Part shown: positions 28,589 to 37,097 of the stretch, piece after piece
Layout: each line of letters begins with the position of its first letter
Position numbering within the stretch: the stretch's first letter is position 1
Program-made: the position numbers and the translations under genes
The notes under the pieces: generated by a model
Databases searched by the model: none
What the model was told of the DNA's origin: nothing
What the model saw: only the letters and a program-made list of their open reading frames with translations
NCBI GenBank assembly: GCA_028679185.1
Contig: JAJRBZ010000058.1
Coordinates: forward strand, 28,620-92,619
DNA: 64,000 nucleotides
Direction of reading: 5' to 3'
Origin: Methanoregula sp.
GTDB lineage: Archaea; Halobacteriota; Methanomicrobia; Methanomicrobiales; Methanospirillaceae

Positions 28589-29962
28589 ATGACCAATATT
28601 CAGAAAAAAAATATCAGCAGGAAAGAGAGTCCTGCACCATCTGCGAGCTGCGCCTCTCTGTGCAATAAAGCCTTCTTATATTTCAGCCTTGTTGCCATCG
28701 TAATTTCCGTCCTTGTTGTTTCTCCAGTACAGACAGCCGGCACCAAATATATGGCGGGAAGTCCGGAACTATCTGCATACATTTCCGGCACGAATGAAGT
28801 GAGCCCGGGCGATACAGTCACATTGAAAATTGTGATTGAAAACAAAGGCGTCAATGAATTCAAATTTATCCAGTCTGGAGTGATTGACCGGGATGATCTC
28901 CCGAACACGGCAAAATTCCTGACGGTTTCTCTTGCTTCCGGAGACGTTCCGGTCACTATCAAATCAGATCCTCAGATGCTTGGGGATCTCAAGGGCAGCA
29001 GCACAACAAGTTGCGTGATCAACATGAAAGTAAATGCGGATGCAGCTGCCGGATCATACACGCTTCCGTTGATTCTGAAATACACCTACCTTTATGAAGC
29101 GGAACAATACGGGACTGACACTATTCAATACTATTATCGGGAAAAAAATGAGACTTTCAGCCTCCCCATAAAAATCAAGCCGAAGCTGAAAATCAGCGTG
29201 CTTTCAGCAGAAGCCGAGCACCTGAACGCCGGCACTGAGGGCTACATCACCCTTACCGTGAAAAACACCGGTCATGAAAACGGGAAAAATACCATCATCA
29301 AGATTGTACGGAATGACAACAGCCCGATAGTACCAACAACCAGCAGCGTGTATATCGGTGACTTTTCAGTCAACCAGACTATAACCAGCCGGTTTAAAGT
29401 ATCGATTTCCAGTGACGCGGAAGACCAGACCTATCCGCTTGACGTGCTGGTGAATTACGAGAATATTGAAGGCGACCAGGTTACGTCCGATGTTGAAACC
29501 ATCGGTATGCAGGTCGGCAAAAAAATTATTTTCAGTATTAGTTCAGCTCCCAATGAAGTTTTTCCAGGGCAGAAGAAAGTGATCATAGTCCAGTACCTCA
29601 ACTCCGGTGGTGCTCCTGCATATAATGTTCAGGCCCGCATAAGTGCTGTCGATCCTTTTACCAGCAACGATGACACAGCATTTCTCGGCACTCTTACACC
29701 GGGAGAGATTCGGGAAGCTGTTTTTGAAATTTCAGTTGACAAGTCTGCGACAATAAAGGAATATGCACTTGATTCAGAGATCCGGTATCGTGATGCACTT
29801 GACAATACATTGATTTCAGACCCGTTGAAAGTCCGTGTTCAGGTAAGTGCAGATAAGGGAATTATTGCAAACATATTCAGCAACCCTCTGGCACTCGGTA
29901 TTATTGTTATCGTTATTATTGGGATAGGATTCTTTGTCTATCGTTGGCGCAGGGAAGCCTGA
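28589..29962 (+). CDS. Secreted membrane-anchored protein with S-layer-like beta domains
   Basis: The 457-residue protein has an N-terminal signal/membrane segment (about residues 30-48), then an ectodomain of three Ig-like beta domains of the COG1361/NEW3-CARDB type, seen as repeated VSPGDTVTLKIVIENKGVNEF, LNAGTEGYITLTVKNTGHENG and VFPGQKKVIIVQYLNSGGAPAYN. It closes with a membrane anchor (NPLALGIIVIVIIGIGFFVY) and RWRREA. Proteins of this build often sit next to ABC exporters of unknown cargo, as here (30168-32292), and may be their accessory or S-layer-associated subunit. A TATA-rich tract precedes the gene. Confidence 0.85.
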   Translation: MTNIQKKNISRKESPAPSASCASLCNKAFLYFSLVAIVISVLVVSPVQTAGTKYMAGSPELSAYISGTNEVSPGDTVTLKIVIENKGVNEFKFIQSGVIDRDDLPNTAKFLTVSLASGDVPVTIKSDPQMLGDLKGSSTTSCVINMKVNADAAAGSYTLPLILKYTYLYEAEQYGTDTIQYYYREKNETFSLPIKIKPKLKISVLSAEAEHLNAGTEGYITLTVKNTGHENGKNTIIKIVRNDNSPIVPTTSSVYIGDFSVNQTITSRFKVSISSDAEDQTYPLDVLVNYENIEGDQVTSDVETIGMQVGKKIIFSISSAPNEVFPGQKKVIIVQYLNSGGAPAYNVQARISAVDPFTSNDDTAFLGTLTPGEIREAVFEISVDKSATIKEYALDSEIRYRDALDNTLISDPLKVRVQVSADKGIIANIFSNPLALGIIVIVIIGIGFFVYRWRREA

Positions 29963-30167
29963 TTAGGATTCTCATTAATGGGTGCGATCTTCGTAATGTC
30001 AGCAGTTCTCTCCCTGATGGGTAACCTGACAGAACGTCTGGAGGATAGGCAGAAGCAGTCTGGATAGGCTCAAGGGCATCCCTCTTAAATTTTTTTCAAG
30101 CACACAAAACCAAGATGTATTTACCCAAAGAGATTCGCACCTTAGAATAACAGACAGGAGCAGGGAA

Positions 30168-30893
30168 ATGCTAGTTGTGCTGGAAGCGAAAAATCTTACA
30201 AAAAGGTATGGAGAGGTAACCGCTGTCGACAACGTCTCCCTGACCGTCGAGAAGGGAGCACTGTTCGGGCTTCTCGGCCCGAATGGATCAGGAAAGACGA
30301 CGATGATTAAGATGCTGACCGGGCAGACACGCCCGGACAGCGGGTCGGCAGCTGTACTTGGCCTTGATGTCGTTCAGGATCCGGTCGGTGCCCGAGGGCA
30401 GGTGGGGATTATCCCCGAGCAGGAGACCCCGCCCAGTTTCCTCACTGCGATGGAGTATCTCGAGTTTGTTGCGGCGGTCCGGAAAATCCCGGACATTGAG
30501 ACGAAAGCGGACTGGTGGTTCGATTTCCTCGATTTTGCCGACAAGAAAAATGTACTCTGCAAGGACCTCTCGCGGGGCACCCGTCAGAAACTGATGTTCA
30601 CCCAGGCGTTCATCCACGAGCCGGCGCTAGCGTTGATCGATGAGCCGCTGATTAACTTCGACCCGATCATGCAGGACCTGGTCAAGGATTACCTCGCGGG
30701 ATATGTCAAAAAGGGCAAGACGATCTTCATCTCGACTCACATCCTCGAGGTTGCTGAGGAGATCTGCTCGGGGTTTGCTATCCTCCACAAGGGCAAACTG
30801 CTCCACGCAGGCCCCGTTGCCGAATTGACCAGCAGGAACGAGCATCTGCCCTCCTTCTTCCTCTCGCTCGTTCGGAAGGATCGCCATGTTTGA
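30168..30893 (+). CDS. ABC transporter ATP-binding protein
   Basis: The 241-residue ABC ATPase has Walker A GPNGSGKTT (37-45), the signature LSRGTRQKL (134-142) in place of the usual LSGGQ, and Walker B ALIDEP (155-160). It is of the ABC-2 exporter type. A ribosome-binding site AGGAG lies 8-10 nt before ATG 30168. The last 8 bp overlap the permease gene, so the pair is translationally coupled. By eye it is more GC-rich than flanking genes and uses C/G-ending codons, which hints at a different origin or higher expression. Confidence 0.93.
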   Translation: MLVVLEAKNLTKRYGEVTAVDNVSLTVEKGALFGLLGPNGSGKTTMIKMLTGQTRPDSGSAAVLGLDVVQDPVGARGQVGIIPEQETPPSFLTAMEYLEFVAAVRKIPDIETKADWWFDFLDFADKKNVLCKDLSRGTRQKLMFTQAFIHEPALALIDEPLINFDPIMQDLVKDYLAGYVKKGKTIFISTHILEVAEEICSGFAILHKGKLLHAGPVAELTSRNEHLPSFFLSLVRKDRHV

Positions 30894-32292
30894 GCTGTTC
30901 ACAAATATGGTGAAAGAGGAGTGGCGGGTCCATTCCACGATGTTCGGCAACCTCTCTTTTGCCCTCTTCCCGGTCATGATTTTCGGGATCGCGTTTATGG
31001 GGTCGTTCCTGATTCCCCTGATGAAGACCACCCTCCCAGACGGCAACCTTACGCTGATTATCCATGCTAACTACCTGATGCTTGGGATTATGGTCGGCGG
31101 GTTCGGGTTGCTGGGTGATGAGGTGATGAACCGGCGGTTCGGCCAGGCAAGTCTGCTTGCCTACTCTGCCCGGAGCCTCCCGCTCTCCGAGAAGTTCATC
31201 TTCCTGAACTTTGTCATCAAGGACACAGTCTATTACTTCTTCCTCTGGGTCCTGCCCTTTGGTTTCGGGTATATCCTGGCATCGCCGTTTACCGGTGTCT
31301 CCCTTTCAGGCGCCTTGCTCCTGCTTCTCACCCTGACACTCTCATTCCTCTTTGGCCTCTGCGGCGTCTTCTTCCTCTCGGCAGTCTATGCCCGATCGCG
31401 ACTGGTACTCTGGCTTGTCCTGCTGGCCCTTGGTGTGGGAGTGGGCGGCCTTGCGGCCATGATTGGTACGAACCCTGTGCTCTTTTTCCCGCCGCTGCTA
31501 CTCAACAGCGCGTTCACGTGGGCGAACTTCCTGATCTCCTGCGCCATGCTCGCACTCCTCTTCGGGGTCGCGATCGTGCTGTTCAATCCTGAATCGGGGG
31601 GATCGGAGAAAACGTACGGCGACTCCTTTGCGCCCCTGGTGCGGAGGTTTTCGTTCCTGCCGAACCCCCCGCTCGCCGCTAAAGATACCCTCGACCTGTA
31701 CCGGAGCGGGAGCCTGGTCGGTCAGACAATCTTCTCGTTCCTCCTCCCCCTAGCGGTGATCTGGTTCTTCTTATCCCTGCTGGGCCCGTTCTTTCCGCCC
31801 CATGGCCTTCTCTTCATAGTTGCCGTTACCACCGGTGTAATCGCATCAACGATGTACACGTGGGTCACGATGTTCGATACCTTCGGACCGTACGCCTGCC
31901 TGCCCGTTGCAGTCAGTACGCTTATCGCGAGCAAACTCACCACATTTGCAGTCCTCCAGGTGATCCCGGCCGTCTTCATTGCGGCTGTTGCGTTCCTCTC
32001 CGGGGAGACCGCGTATCTCGTCCCTGCCGTGGTGCTTGGTATCTCCGTCTCGTTTTACGCCGTGGGTATCATGACCTGGCTCTGTGGGCTCTCCCCCAAC
32101 GTGCTGGTTTACGATGTCAAGGTACTCTTTGTATACCTCATCCTTGTCGGCATTGTTCTGACAATTTTCACCGCGGCTGCCTTTGCAAACCCGTACTTTG
32201 CCCTCACAGCAGTCATCCTCGCTATCCCGACGTGGCTGCTGTTTCAGAAGGCGAAGGTCCGCTGGGATTTGGTGGACCCGGCAGGATTCTGA
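30886..32292 (+). CDS. ABC transporter permease (ABC-2 type)
   Basis: The 468-residue protein has about ten to twelve hydrophobic membrane segments spread along its length, the partner of the ATPase immediately upstream. The N-terminus (MVKEEWRVHSTMFGN) is cytosolic with an amphipathic coupling helix. No solute-binding protein gene follows; the secreted protein at 28589 is the nearest candidate partner. Substrate is unknown. GC content and codon choice match the ATPase, not the neighbours. Confidence 0.88.
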   Translation: MFELFTNMVKEEWRVHSTMFGNLSFALFPVMIFGIAFMGSFLIPLMKTTLPDGNLTLIIHANYLMLGIMVGGFGLLGDEVMNRRFGQASLLAYSARSLPLSEKFIFLNFVIKDTVYYFFLWVLPFGFGYILASPFTGVSLSGALLLLLTLTLSFLFGLCGVFFLSAVYARSRLVLWLVLLALGVGVGGLAAMIGTNPVLFFPPLLLNSAFTWANFLISCAMLALLFGVAIVLFNPESGGSEKTYGDSFAPLVRRFSFLPNPPLAAKDTLDLYRSGSLVGQTIFSFLLPLAVIWFFLSLLGPFFPPHGLLFIVAVTTGVIASTMYTWVTMFDTFGPYACLPVAVSTLIASKLTTFAVLQVIPAVFIAAVAFLSGETAYLVPAVVLGISVSFYAVGIMTWLCGLSPNVLVYDVKVLFVYLILVGIVLTIFTAAAFANPYFALTAVILAIPTWLLFQKAKVRWDLVDPAGF

Positions 32293-32444
32293 ATTTTGTT
32301 AAAAAAAGTGCTGAACCGGCGTGGGGGGAACTCCTCCCTGCAGGTTATGGCACTGGCGGCATTTTTGAGCAACTCTTCCCGGTGAACGAACTCTTGGCGC
32401 TCATCCAGAAAATGAATATTATAAAAACCCTTTCACCTGCACCA

Positions 32445-33143
32445 TCATCTCTCGACATGACTACCGTCACAGAACGGCTTATTGTACGATTCTCCGCAGC
32501 GGCACAGTGTCACGCGGTTCCGGATTTCATAGACATGACCATCGGACGATTCAACCGGAATACCGCCACGCACCCAGATCGGGCCGTGTTCATTGCGTGG
32601 GGGGTACTCAATGACCACTATAGATTTTTCAAATTCTGGTTCTAGTGCCTTTCCGGTCTTTTTATCCCAGACGACCAGACGCCCGGACGGACAGTTTCCT
32701 GCCTCTTCGATGGCATTGTCCCTCGCCTCACGAGTGCCAGATTGCCGCGTAAGGTTCCAGATCCCACCGGCACGCATGCAAAACCGGGCGTGGACACACA
32801 TACCATCGGCATCAGTCAGCGACAAGGTGGGCCCGTTAATTCTATCTGCCCGGTCGAGATACGGTTGATCCTCAGCCGTCTCGGTTCCGTCAAAATGGAT
32901 TTTTGCATGGGTACCATCGCAGAAGGGTTTATTTTTCGAATGCCCGCACCGGCACAGGGTGTACTGTTCCTGCAGGGGGTATGTTGTAACCTCATGCCAG
33001 GAAATGGAGTATCCCTCTGAATCGTTGCGGATCTCCTTTTTTATTAGGGGAATACTTCCTGAAACGATGTAGGGGCCGTTTTCCCTCACCCTTATACTCT
33101 TCGTATCTTCTTGCGGGAGGGAGGAGATTTTTTTTGAGAACAT
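32445..33143 (-). CDS. Double CDGSH iron-sulfur protein with ferredoxin-like middle domain
   Basis: The 232-residue protein has two CDGSH-type 2Fe-2S motifs: C64-x-C66-x8-C75-x3-H79 (CRCGHSKNKPFCDGTH) and C214-x-C216-x8-C225-x3-H229. Between them (about 100-165) lies a divergent ferredoxin-like segment with CVHARFCMR and GNCPSGRL, matching the Fer4_19/DUF1271 type. It thus may hold three clusters. CDGSH proteins move or sense clusters and electrons; function here is unknown. It is monocistronic and convergent with the ABC operon. Confidence 0.88.
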   Translation of the reverse strand: MFSKKISSLPQEDTKSIRVRENGPYIVSGSIPLIKKEIRNDSEGYSISWHEVTTYPLQEQYTLCRCGHSKNKPFCDGTHAKIHFDGTETAEDQPYLDRADRINGPTLSLTDADGMCVHARFCMRAGGIWNLTRQSGTREARDNAIEEAGNCPSGRLVVWDKKTGKALEPEFEKSIVVIEYPPRNEHGPIWVRGGIPVESSDGHVYEIRNRVTLCRCGESYNKPFCDGSHVER

Positions 33144-33253
33144 GTAATTCCTGATATCCTTTTTTCACTGGCTTATCTTAAACTGTTTCAGATCTGGTGT
33201 ATTTTGATCTTTTGAATCGTGCCAACAGGTGTTAAAAAATTTCCATTTTCAGA

Positions 33254-33874
33254 TCAGCTCTCTTCTGTCTGGTGAGCGGGGCAGAAATTGCAGATGGAAA
33301 AGAACACTTCTTTTTCCTTGTCCCGGATCAGGCAATAATAATCGCTGCCCCGCTGTTCGACGGAAAAGCCACCTGGAAACGGCATACCTGCCGGATGTCC
33401 CGGCTCGTCAAGCACAAACATGGAAAATGCGGCCATCAGGTAATAGAAAAGGCGGTTCTTCGGATTCCGGAAGTAAGGGTTGCGTTCGCTCGAATCGTCC
33501 CAAGCAAAACACCCTTCAGGAAGCATTTCACAGAATTTGCGGAATGTTTCCGGGTCGCGGATTGAATCAGTCATTTGTGTAAATGTTCTGGTACGGTGCA
33601 TGGTAAGGAGCTGGTGATGCTTGCCGAACAGCTGTTCACGGAAATAAGGGCGGATCCTTTCCCGGTAGGGTGAAGGCAGATTATCGATTTCGTTATTGAG
33701 CCTGCCTGCGATGATCTGGAGATCGAATATCGTGTAGCTCTGGATTTCATGGACCAGGATTAAGCCAAGTTCCCCTTTCGTATGGGCTGTGCTGAGTCGT
33801 AATGCGATTTCCTGAATCATGCTGCATGCCTGTGTGTGTTTATCAGGAAGTTGGAGTAATGTTCCCTTTTCCAT
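33254..33874 (-). CDS. DUF2115 (UPF0305) family protein
   Basis: The 206-residue protein matches the methanogen-restricted DUF2115/UPF0305 family. Visible features are a charged helical first half (TKGELGLILVHEIQSYTIFDLQIIAGRLNNE), the region GCFAWDDSSERNPYFRNPKNRLFYYL, MFVLDEPGHPAGMPFPGGF, and a C-terminal CNFCP. Function is unknown. The start is ATG 33874; a GTG two codons upstream is possible. It is monocistronic. Confidence 0.8.
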   Translation of the reverse strand: MEKGTLLQLPDKHTQACSMIQEIALRLSTAHTKGELGLILVHEIQSYTIFDLQIIAGRLNNEIDNLPSPYRERIRPYFREQLFGKHHQLLTMHRTRTFTQMTDSIRDPETFRKFCEMLPEGCFAWDDSSERNPYFRNPKNRLFYYLMAAFSMFVLDEPGHPAGMPFPGGFSVEQRGSDYYCLIRDKEKEVFFSICNFCPAHQTEES

Positions 33875-34083
33875 CGACACCGTATCTGGGTTGTTATTAG
33901 AGTGTCTCTCCAGTGCACAAGAAATAGATATGTGTACGGTTCTCAGTACTCCTCACTTGAGTCCAATTCATAAAACCTGCGTCAGACACGATCCCAAAGC
34001 AGCGATGAGCCCGTTGCCCTGTTTTTAACATGGTTTTTCCTGCAATTGCATCCTGTCAGAAAATAACCATTTATTGGTTGTCA

Positions 34084-34974
34084 TCAATAGAGAAGATACT
34101 CCCCCTCAATTCTCACCCGTGCATTTCCTCCGAAAAAAACGCTGCGCTGCACTTTTGACGCATCGCTTACCAGCCGGATTATATTCGGACGCTCCATGCT
34201 CCTGCCCTGCTCAATCCTGAGCATCTGGCCGTCCCATAATTCGGCATTCATGAGGTAATACCCCAGTGCAGCATTGCCTGAACCCGTTGCGGGATCTTCC
34301 AGGTACCCGTAAATAGGGGCAAATACCCGGGTGCGGTAATTATTCTCAGGTATTGAGACCTCCTCAGAAAAGACGAGGATAATTTCGATATCATGTGCAA
34401 GGCAGAACTCCCGCAGGTGCTTCTGGTCAGGACGGAGTGAGAGGAGAACATCAAGAGAGGTAAGGGGAACAATCAGGGTTGCAAGACCCGCATTGACCAA
34501 CTTAAACCGGTTCTTTTCCGTTATTTCACCGGGCGGGATTTTCAGGGCTGCTGCGATATCATCGCGGGTCAGGTCAGTATCGAGGAACTGAGGAGGCGGT
34601 GCACTGATGAAAACAGAATCTGTCGACGCAATCTCATTTCGTACGAGGAGTTCGCGTCCCTGCACGTGAATGCGTACTATGGGATCCCGTGCGAGCGCCT
34701 CATCGTTTTTTATGAGATCATACATGACGGCAATTGTCGCATGACCGCAGAATGCAACTTCACGTTCCGCGGAGAAATACCGGAGACCCATGTGCCCCTC
34801 ATCAGGATATACATAGACAACCTCGCTGACAAATCCGGCAAGTTCACGGGCGATCTGTTGCATCTCCTCAACTGACAGTGCATTCTGATCCGGCATGTAC
34901 ACACAACCTGCGGGATTCCCGGTCGATTCTCCCTCAACAAAGGCATCAATTTTTTTAAAACGGTATCGCTGCAT
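34084..34974 (-). CDS. PhzF-family isomerase/epimerase
   Basis: The 296-residue protein has the diaminopimelate-epimerase-like fold of PhzF. Hallmarks are FVEGESTGNPAGCVY near the N-terminus, EVAFCGHATIAVMYDL and the C-terminal DPATGSGNAALGYYL. The reaction of most archaeal members is unknown. ATG 34974 starts MQRYRFKKIDAF; a 30-codon upstream extension has no family similarity. The gene begins 10 nt after the cupin gene on the same strand, so the two are probably co-transcribed. Confidence 0.88.
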   Translation of the reverse strand: MQRYRFKKIDAFVEGESTGNPAGCVYMPDQNALSVEEMQQIARELAGFVSEVVYVYPDEGHMGLRYFSAEREVAFCGHATIAVMYDLIKNDEALARDPIVRIHVQGRELLVRNEIASTDSVFISAPPPQFLDTDLTRDDIAAALKIPPGEITEKNRFKLVNAGLATLIVPLTSLDVLLSLRPDQKHLREFCLAHDIEIILVFSEEVSIPENNYRTRVFAPIYGYLEDPATGSGNAALGYYLMNAELWDGQMLRIEQGRSMERPNIIRLVSDASKVQRSVFFGGNARVRIEGEYLLY

Positions 34975-34984
34975 AAAAACCACA

Positions 34985-35404
34985 TCAAGACTTGTTTGGA
35001 ATTGCGCCCTTGACAATGAACCGGTCATGGCCGATATGAGCAGCCTGGCATATAATGATTGCAATCATTGGCAAACATCCTGTATTTTCCAGCTGGTGGA
35101 CTTCCCATTCCTTAACGGTAAAACAATCTCCGCTTCTCACATCGACAGATCTGTTCCATGCGACCACATTATCTGATGACGTGACACCAGTATGTATTTT
35201 TCCTTCTCCGTGAACAATCTGGTAGATCTCGCTGCCGGCCTGGTGGTAATGGGCAGTAACACTAAGGTGAGGCCCAAGCTCGGCCACATAAAGGCCCATA
35301 TGATTATCACCGGTCACCTTGACGATGCGTATTCCAACGGCCGGATCGGTCCGGGCCGTTTTAACGAGTTCAAAAAAATTTTTAACCTTCGTTTGGGCGC
35401 TCAT
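34985..35404 (-). CDS. Cupin-domain protein
   Basis: The 139-residue protein has a single cupin barrel. The metal-binding motif is in VTAHYHQAGSEIYQIVHGEG, with two His and one Glu, and the second cupin motif lies in GDCFTVKEWEVHQLENTG. It probably binds a metal and may isomerise a sugar or small molecule. It is the first gene of a two-gene unit with PhzF. A purine-rich stretch precedes the ATG, but no strong ribosome-binding site is seen. Confidence 0.82.
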   Translation of the reverse strand: MSAQTKVKNFFELVKTARTDPAVGIRIVKVTGDNHMGLYVAELGPHLSVTAHYHQAGSEIYQIVHGEGKIHTGVTSSDNVVAWNRSVDVRSGDCFTVKEWEVHQLENTGCLPMIAIIICQAAHIGHDRFIVKGAIPNKS

Positions 35405-35987
35405 AGAATATTCTATTGAGCATGTACATACCCTGTTGATGTGTCTTCCGGTTCTGGGGCAGAATTATGTTGAGCGGGGGTAAACCGGTTTGCAGTACAA
35501 TAACGGATATTTCGTGACCATTATCACTCACGTGGGGGATTCGGCGTTGTGGGTAATTTCTTTAAAGTCCACTGATGAACAAAATACCCGATTTCCTTTA
35601 AAAGGCTTGAATTTTCATGAGAATTGAGTAAAAATTAAAAATTGGAGTTTTTCATCAAAAGTAATAATTAAATACTATAACAAATAATTAACTTTTACCA
35701 AAAATCGAAAGGAGGTTTTATTGTAGCCGGGTACGGTTTCTACGATGCGCACAGAATTCACCAAAAAACACTATCTGAGCCGGCCGACACGCGAGATCGG
35801 CTGGCCGTTTCCTCCTGCCATATGCATATAATCGATACTATACTTTTTTTGATTTGCCCTCATCATTCCGATTCCCGGATTATGGTTATAGTCGCAAGAA
35901 CAGTTGATCTCAGGATAACCGGACCCTGGAAAAAATCCGCCTTTTTCCCCAATAAACCCGGTAAATCTTAGCTGATGCGCTGGTCAT
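35405..35987. other. 583-nt intergenic region with an orphan ribosome-binding site
   Basis: An AT-rich part (35600-35700) is followed by a textbook ribosome-binding site GAAAGGAGG at 35707-35715. The codon expected to start is ATT (35720) and the frame then stays open for 83 codons to a TAG at 35969. A TTG one base later meets TAG at once. A hairpin lies at 35779-35805. I can name no protein in this frame. It may be a gene that lost its start or a structured RNA region. Confidence 0.4.
35779..35805. repeat. Hairpin-forming inverted repeat
   Basis: GCCGGCCGA pairs with TCGGCTGGC over nine positions (one G-T) with a 9-nt loop. It lies within the 583-nt gap upstream of dinB's 3' end, so its role is unclear; no T-run follows immediately. 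Confidence 0.45.
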
Positions 35988-37079
35988 TTACACCGTAAGA
36001 GTCATCTGCCGGGCGTCGCATTTATCAAAAGACGAGAACCGGATACCGAGAAGACGGATCTTCCGGCCATCAAAAATGTCGCGGAGCAGGGTATGAGCAC
36101 ACATGTGCACAATTGCCGGATCACCCGTATAATGCGGGAGCGTCCGGGATTTCGTCTTTGTAACAAAACCCTGGTACCGCACCTTCACCGTAATAGTCCT
36201 GCAGTGCAGGGATTCATCAGAAAGAATCCGGCATACTTCTTCTGCCAGAGCATCTATCGTTGCAGCAATCAGCTGCTCGTCATCCGTATCGTGAGTAAAA
36301 GTTGTTTCACGGGATACAGATTTCACACATTCACGTTCTTTTACCTCGCTTGTATCAATACTGGTTGCAATACCCTGCAATGCAATCGAAGACCGCCCGA
36401 AGTGTGCAATCAACGCCTGGATGTCATACGCTGCAAGATCTTGGATGGTCCTGATGCCCATCCCGAAAAGATCCGCTTCGGATTTCTTACCAATACCGGG
36501 AATCTTCCGCACCGGCATCGGCGCAAGGAATGCGAACAGGTTCTCTGGCTCGACAATGGTAAGGCCATCGGGTTTGTTTACATCGGAAGCAATCTTTGCG
36601 ACCACTATTGTCGGTGCAATACCAATCGAACTGGTCAGTCCGAGTTGCGTGAGGATTGTTTCCTTTATCCGGACTGCGAGATCGATGGCCGCAGGGAATG
36701 TCCCCAGTCGGCTCACATCCAGGAACGCCTCATCGATACTCACCTGCCGGATAGAGAAACCATGGGATTTCAGGATTGCTATAACATCAGCTGAAGCCTT
36801 CACATACCGTGGAAAGTCCGGGGGGAGGAATATAGCATGAGGACAAAGTACGAAAGCCTGCGATATTGGCATTGCTGACCGGATACCAAATGCCCGGGCT
36901 TCATATGAGCATGTTGAGACAACTCCCCGCCCTTTCCCGTTCTTAGGATCGGCACCGATGACAACAGGTTTCCCCCGGAGATCAGGTCGTTCCCGCATCT
37001 CAACCGATGCATAAAAGCTGTCCATATCTAGGTGCAGGATAATCCGTTGTGATAATATCTGAGGGATATAAAGCCCCAT
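35988..37079 (-). CDS. dinB: DNA polymerase IV (Y family, DinB)
   Basis: The 363-residue translesion polymerase has the catalytic aspartate motif LDMDSFYASVE (D18, D20) with Y23 in the steric-gate position, and the SIDEAF motif (D116, E117). The Helix-hairpin-helix segment GIGKKSEADLFGMGIRTIQDLAAY and the little-finger domain follow. It lacks a clear C-terminal sliding-clamp (PIP) box at the very end (RQMTLTV). ATG 37079 has AGGAGAAGG about 6 nt upstream. It follows the Nre gene by 18 nt, forming a DNA-damage pair. Confidence 0.95.
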   Translation of the reverse strand: MGLYIPQILSQRIILHLDMDSFYASVEMRERPDLRGKPVVIGADPKNGKGRGVVSTCSYEARAFGIRSAMPISQAFVLCPHAIFLPPDFPRYVKASADVIAILKSHGFSIRQVSIDEAFLDVSRLGTFPAAIDLAVRIKETILTQLGLTSSIGIAPTIVVAKIASDVNKPDGLTIVEPENLFAFLAPMPVRKIPGIGKKSEADLFGMGIRTIQDLAAYDIQALIAHFGRSSIALQGIATSIDTSEVKERECVKSVSRETTFTHDTDDEQLIAATIDALAEEVCRILSDESLHCRTITVKVRYQGFVTKTKSRTLPHYTGDPAIVHMCAHTLLRDIFDGRKIRLLGIRFSSFDKCDARQMTLTV

Positions 37080-37097
37080 TGTATACCTTCTCCTTTG

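Noticed and set aside
31860-32645. 261-codon plus-strand frame overlapping the ABC permease and the CDGSH gene
   Set aside because: It begins inside the permease in another frame and ends antisense to the CDGSH gene; no family or ribosome-binding site supports it.
36093-36794. 233-codon plus-strand frame antisense to dinB
   Set aside because: It covers the catalytic part of dinB in reverse, has a Cys/His-rich composition typical of antisense shadows and no start signal.
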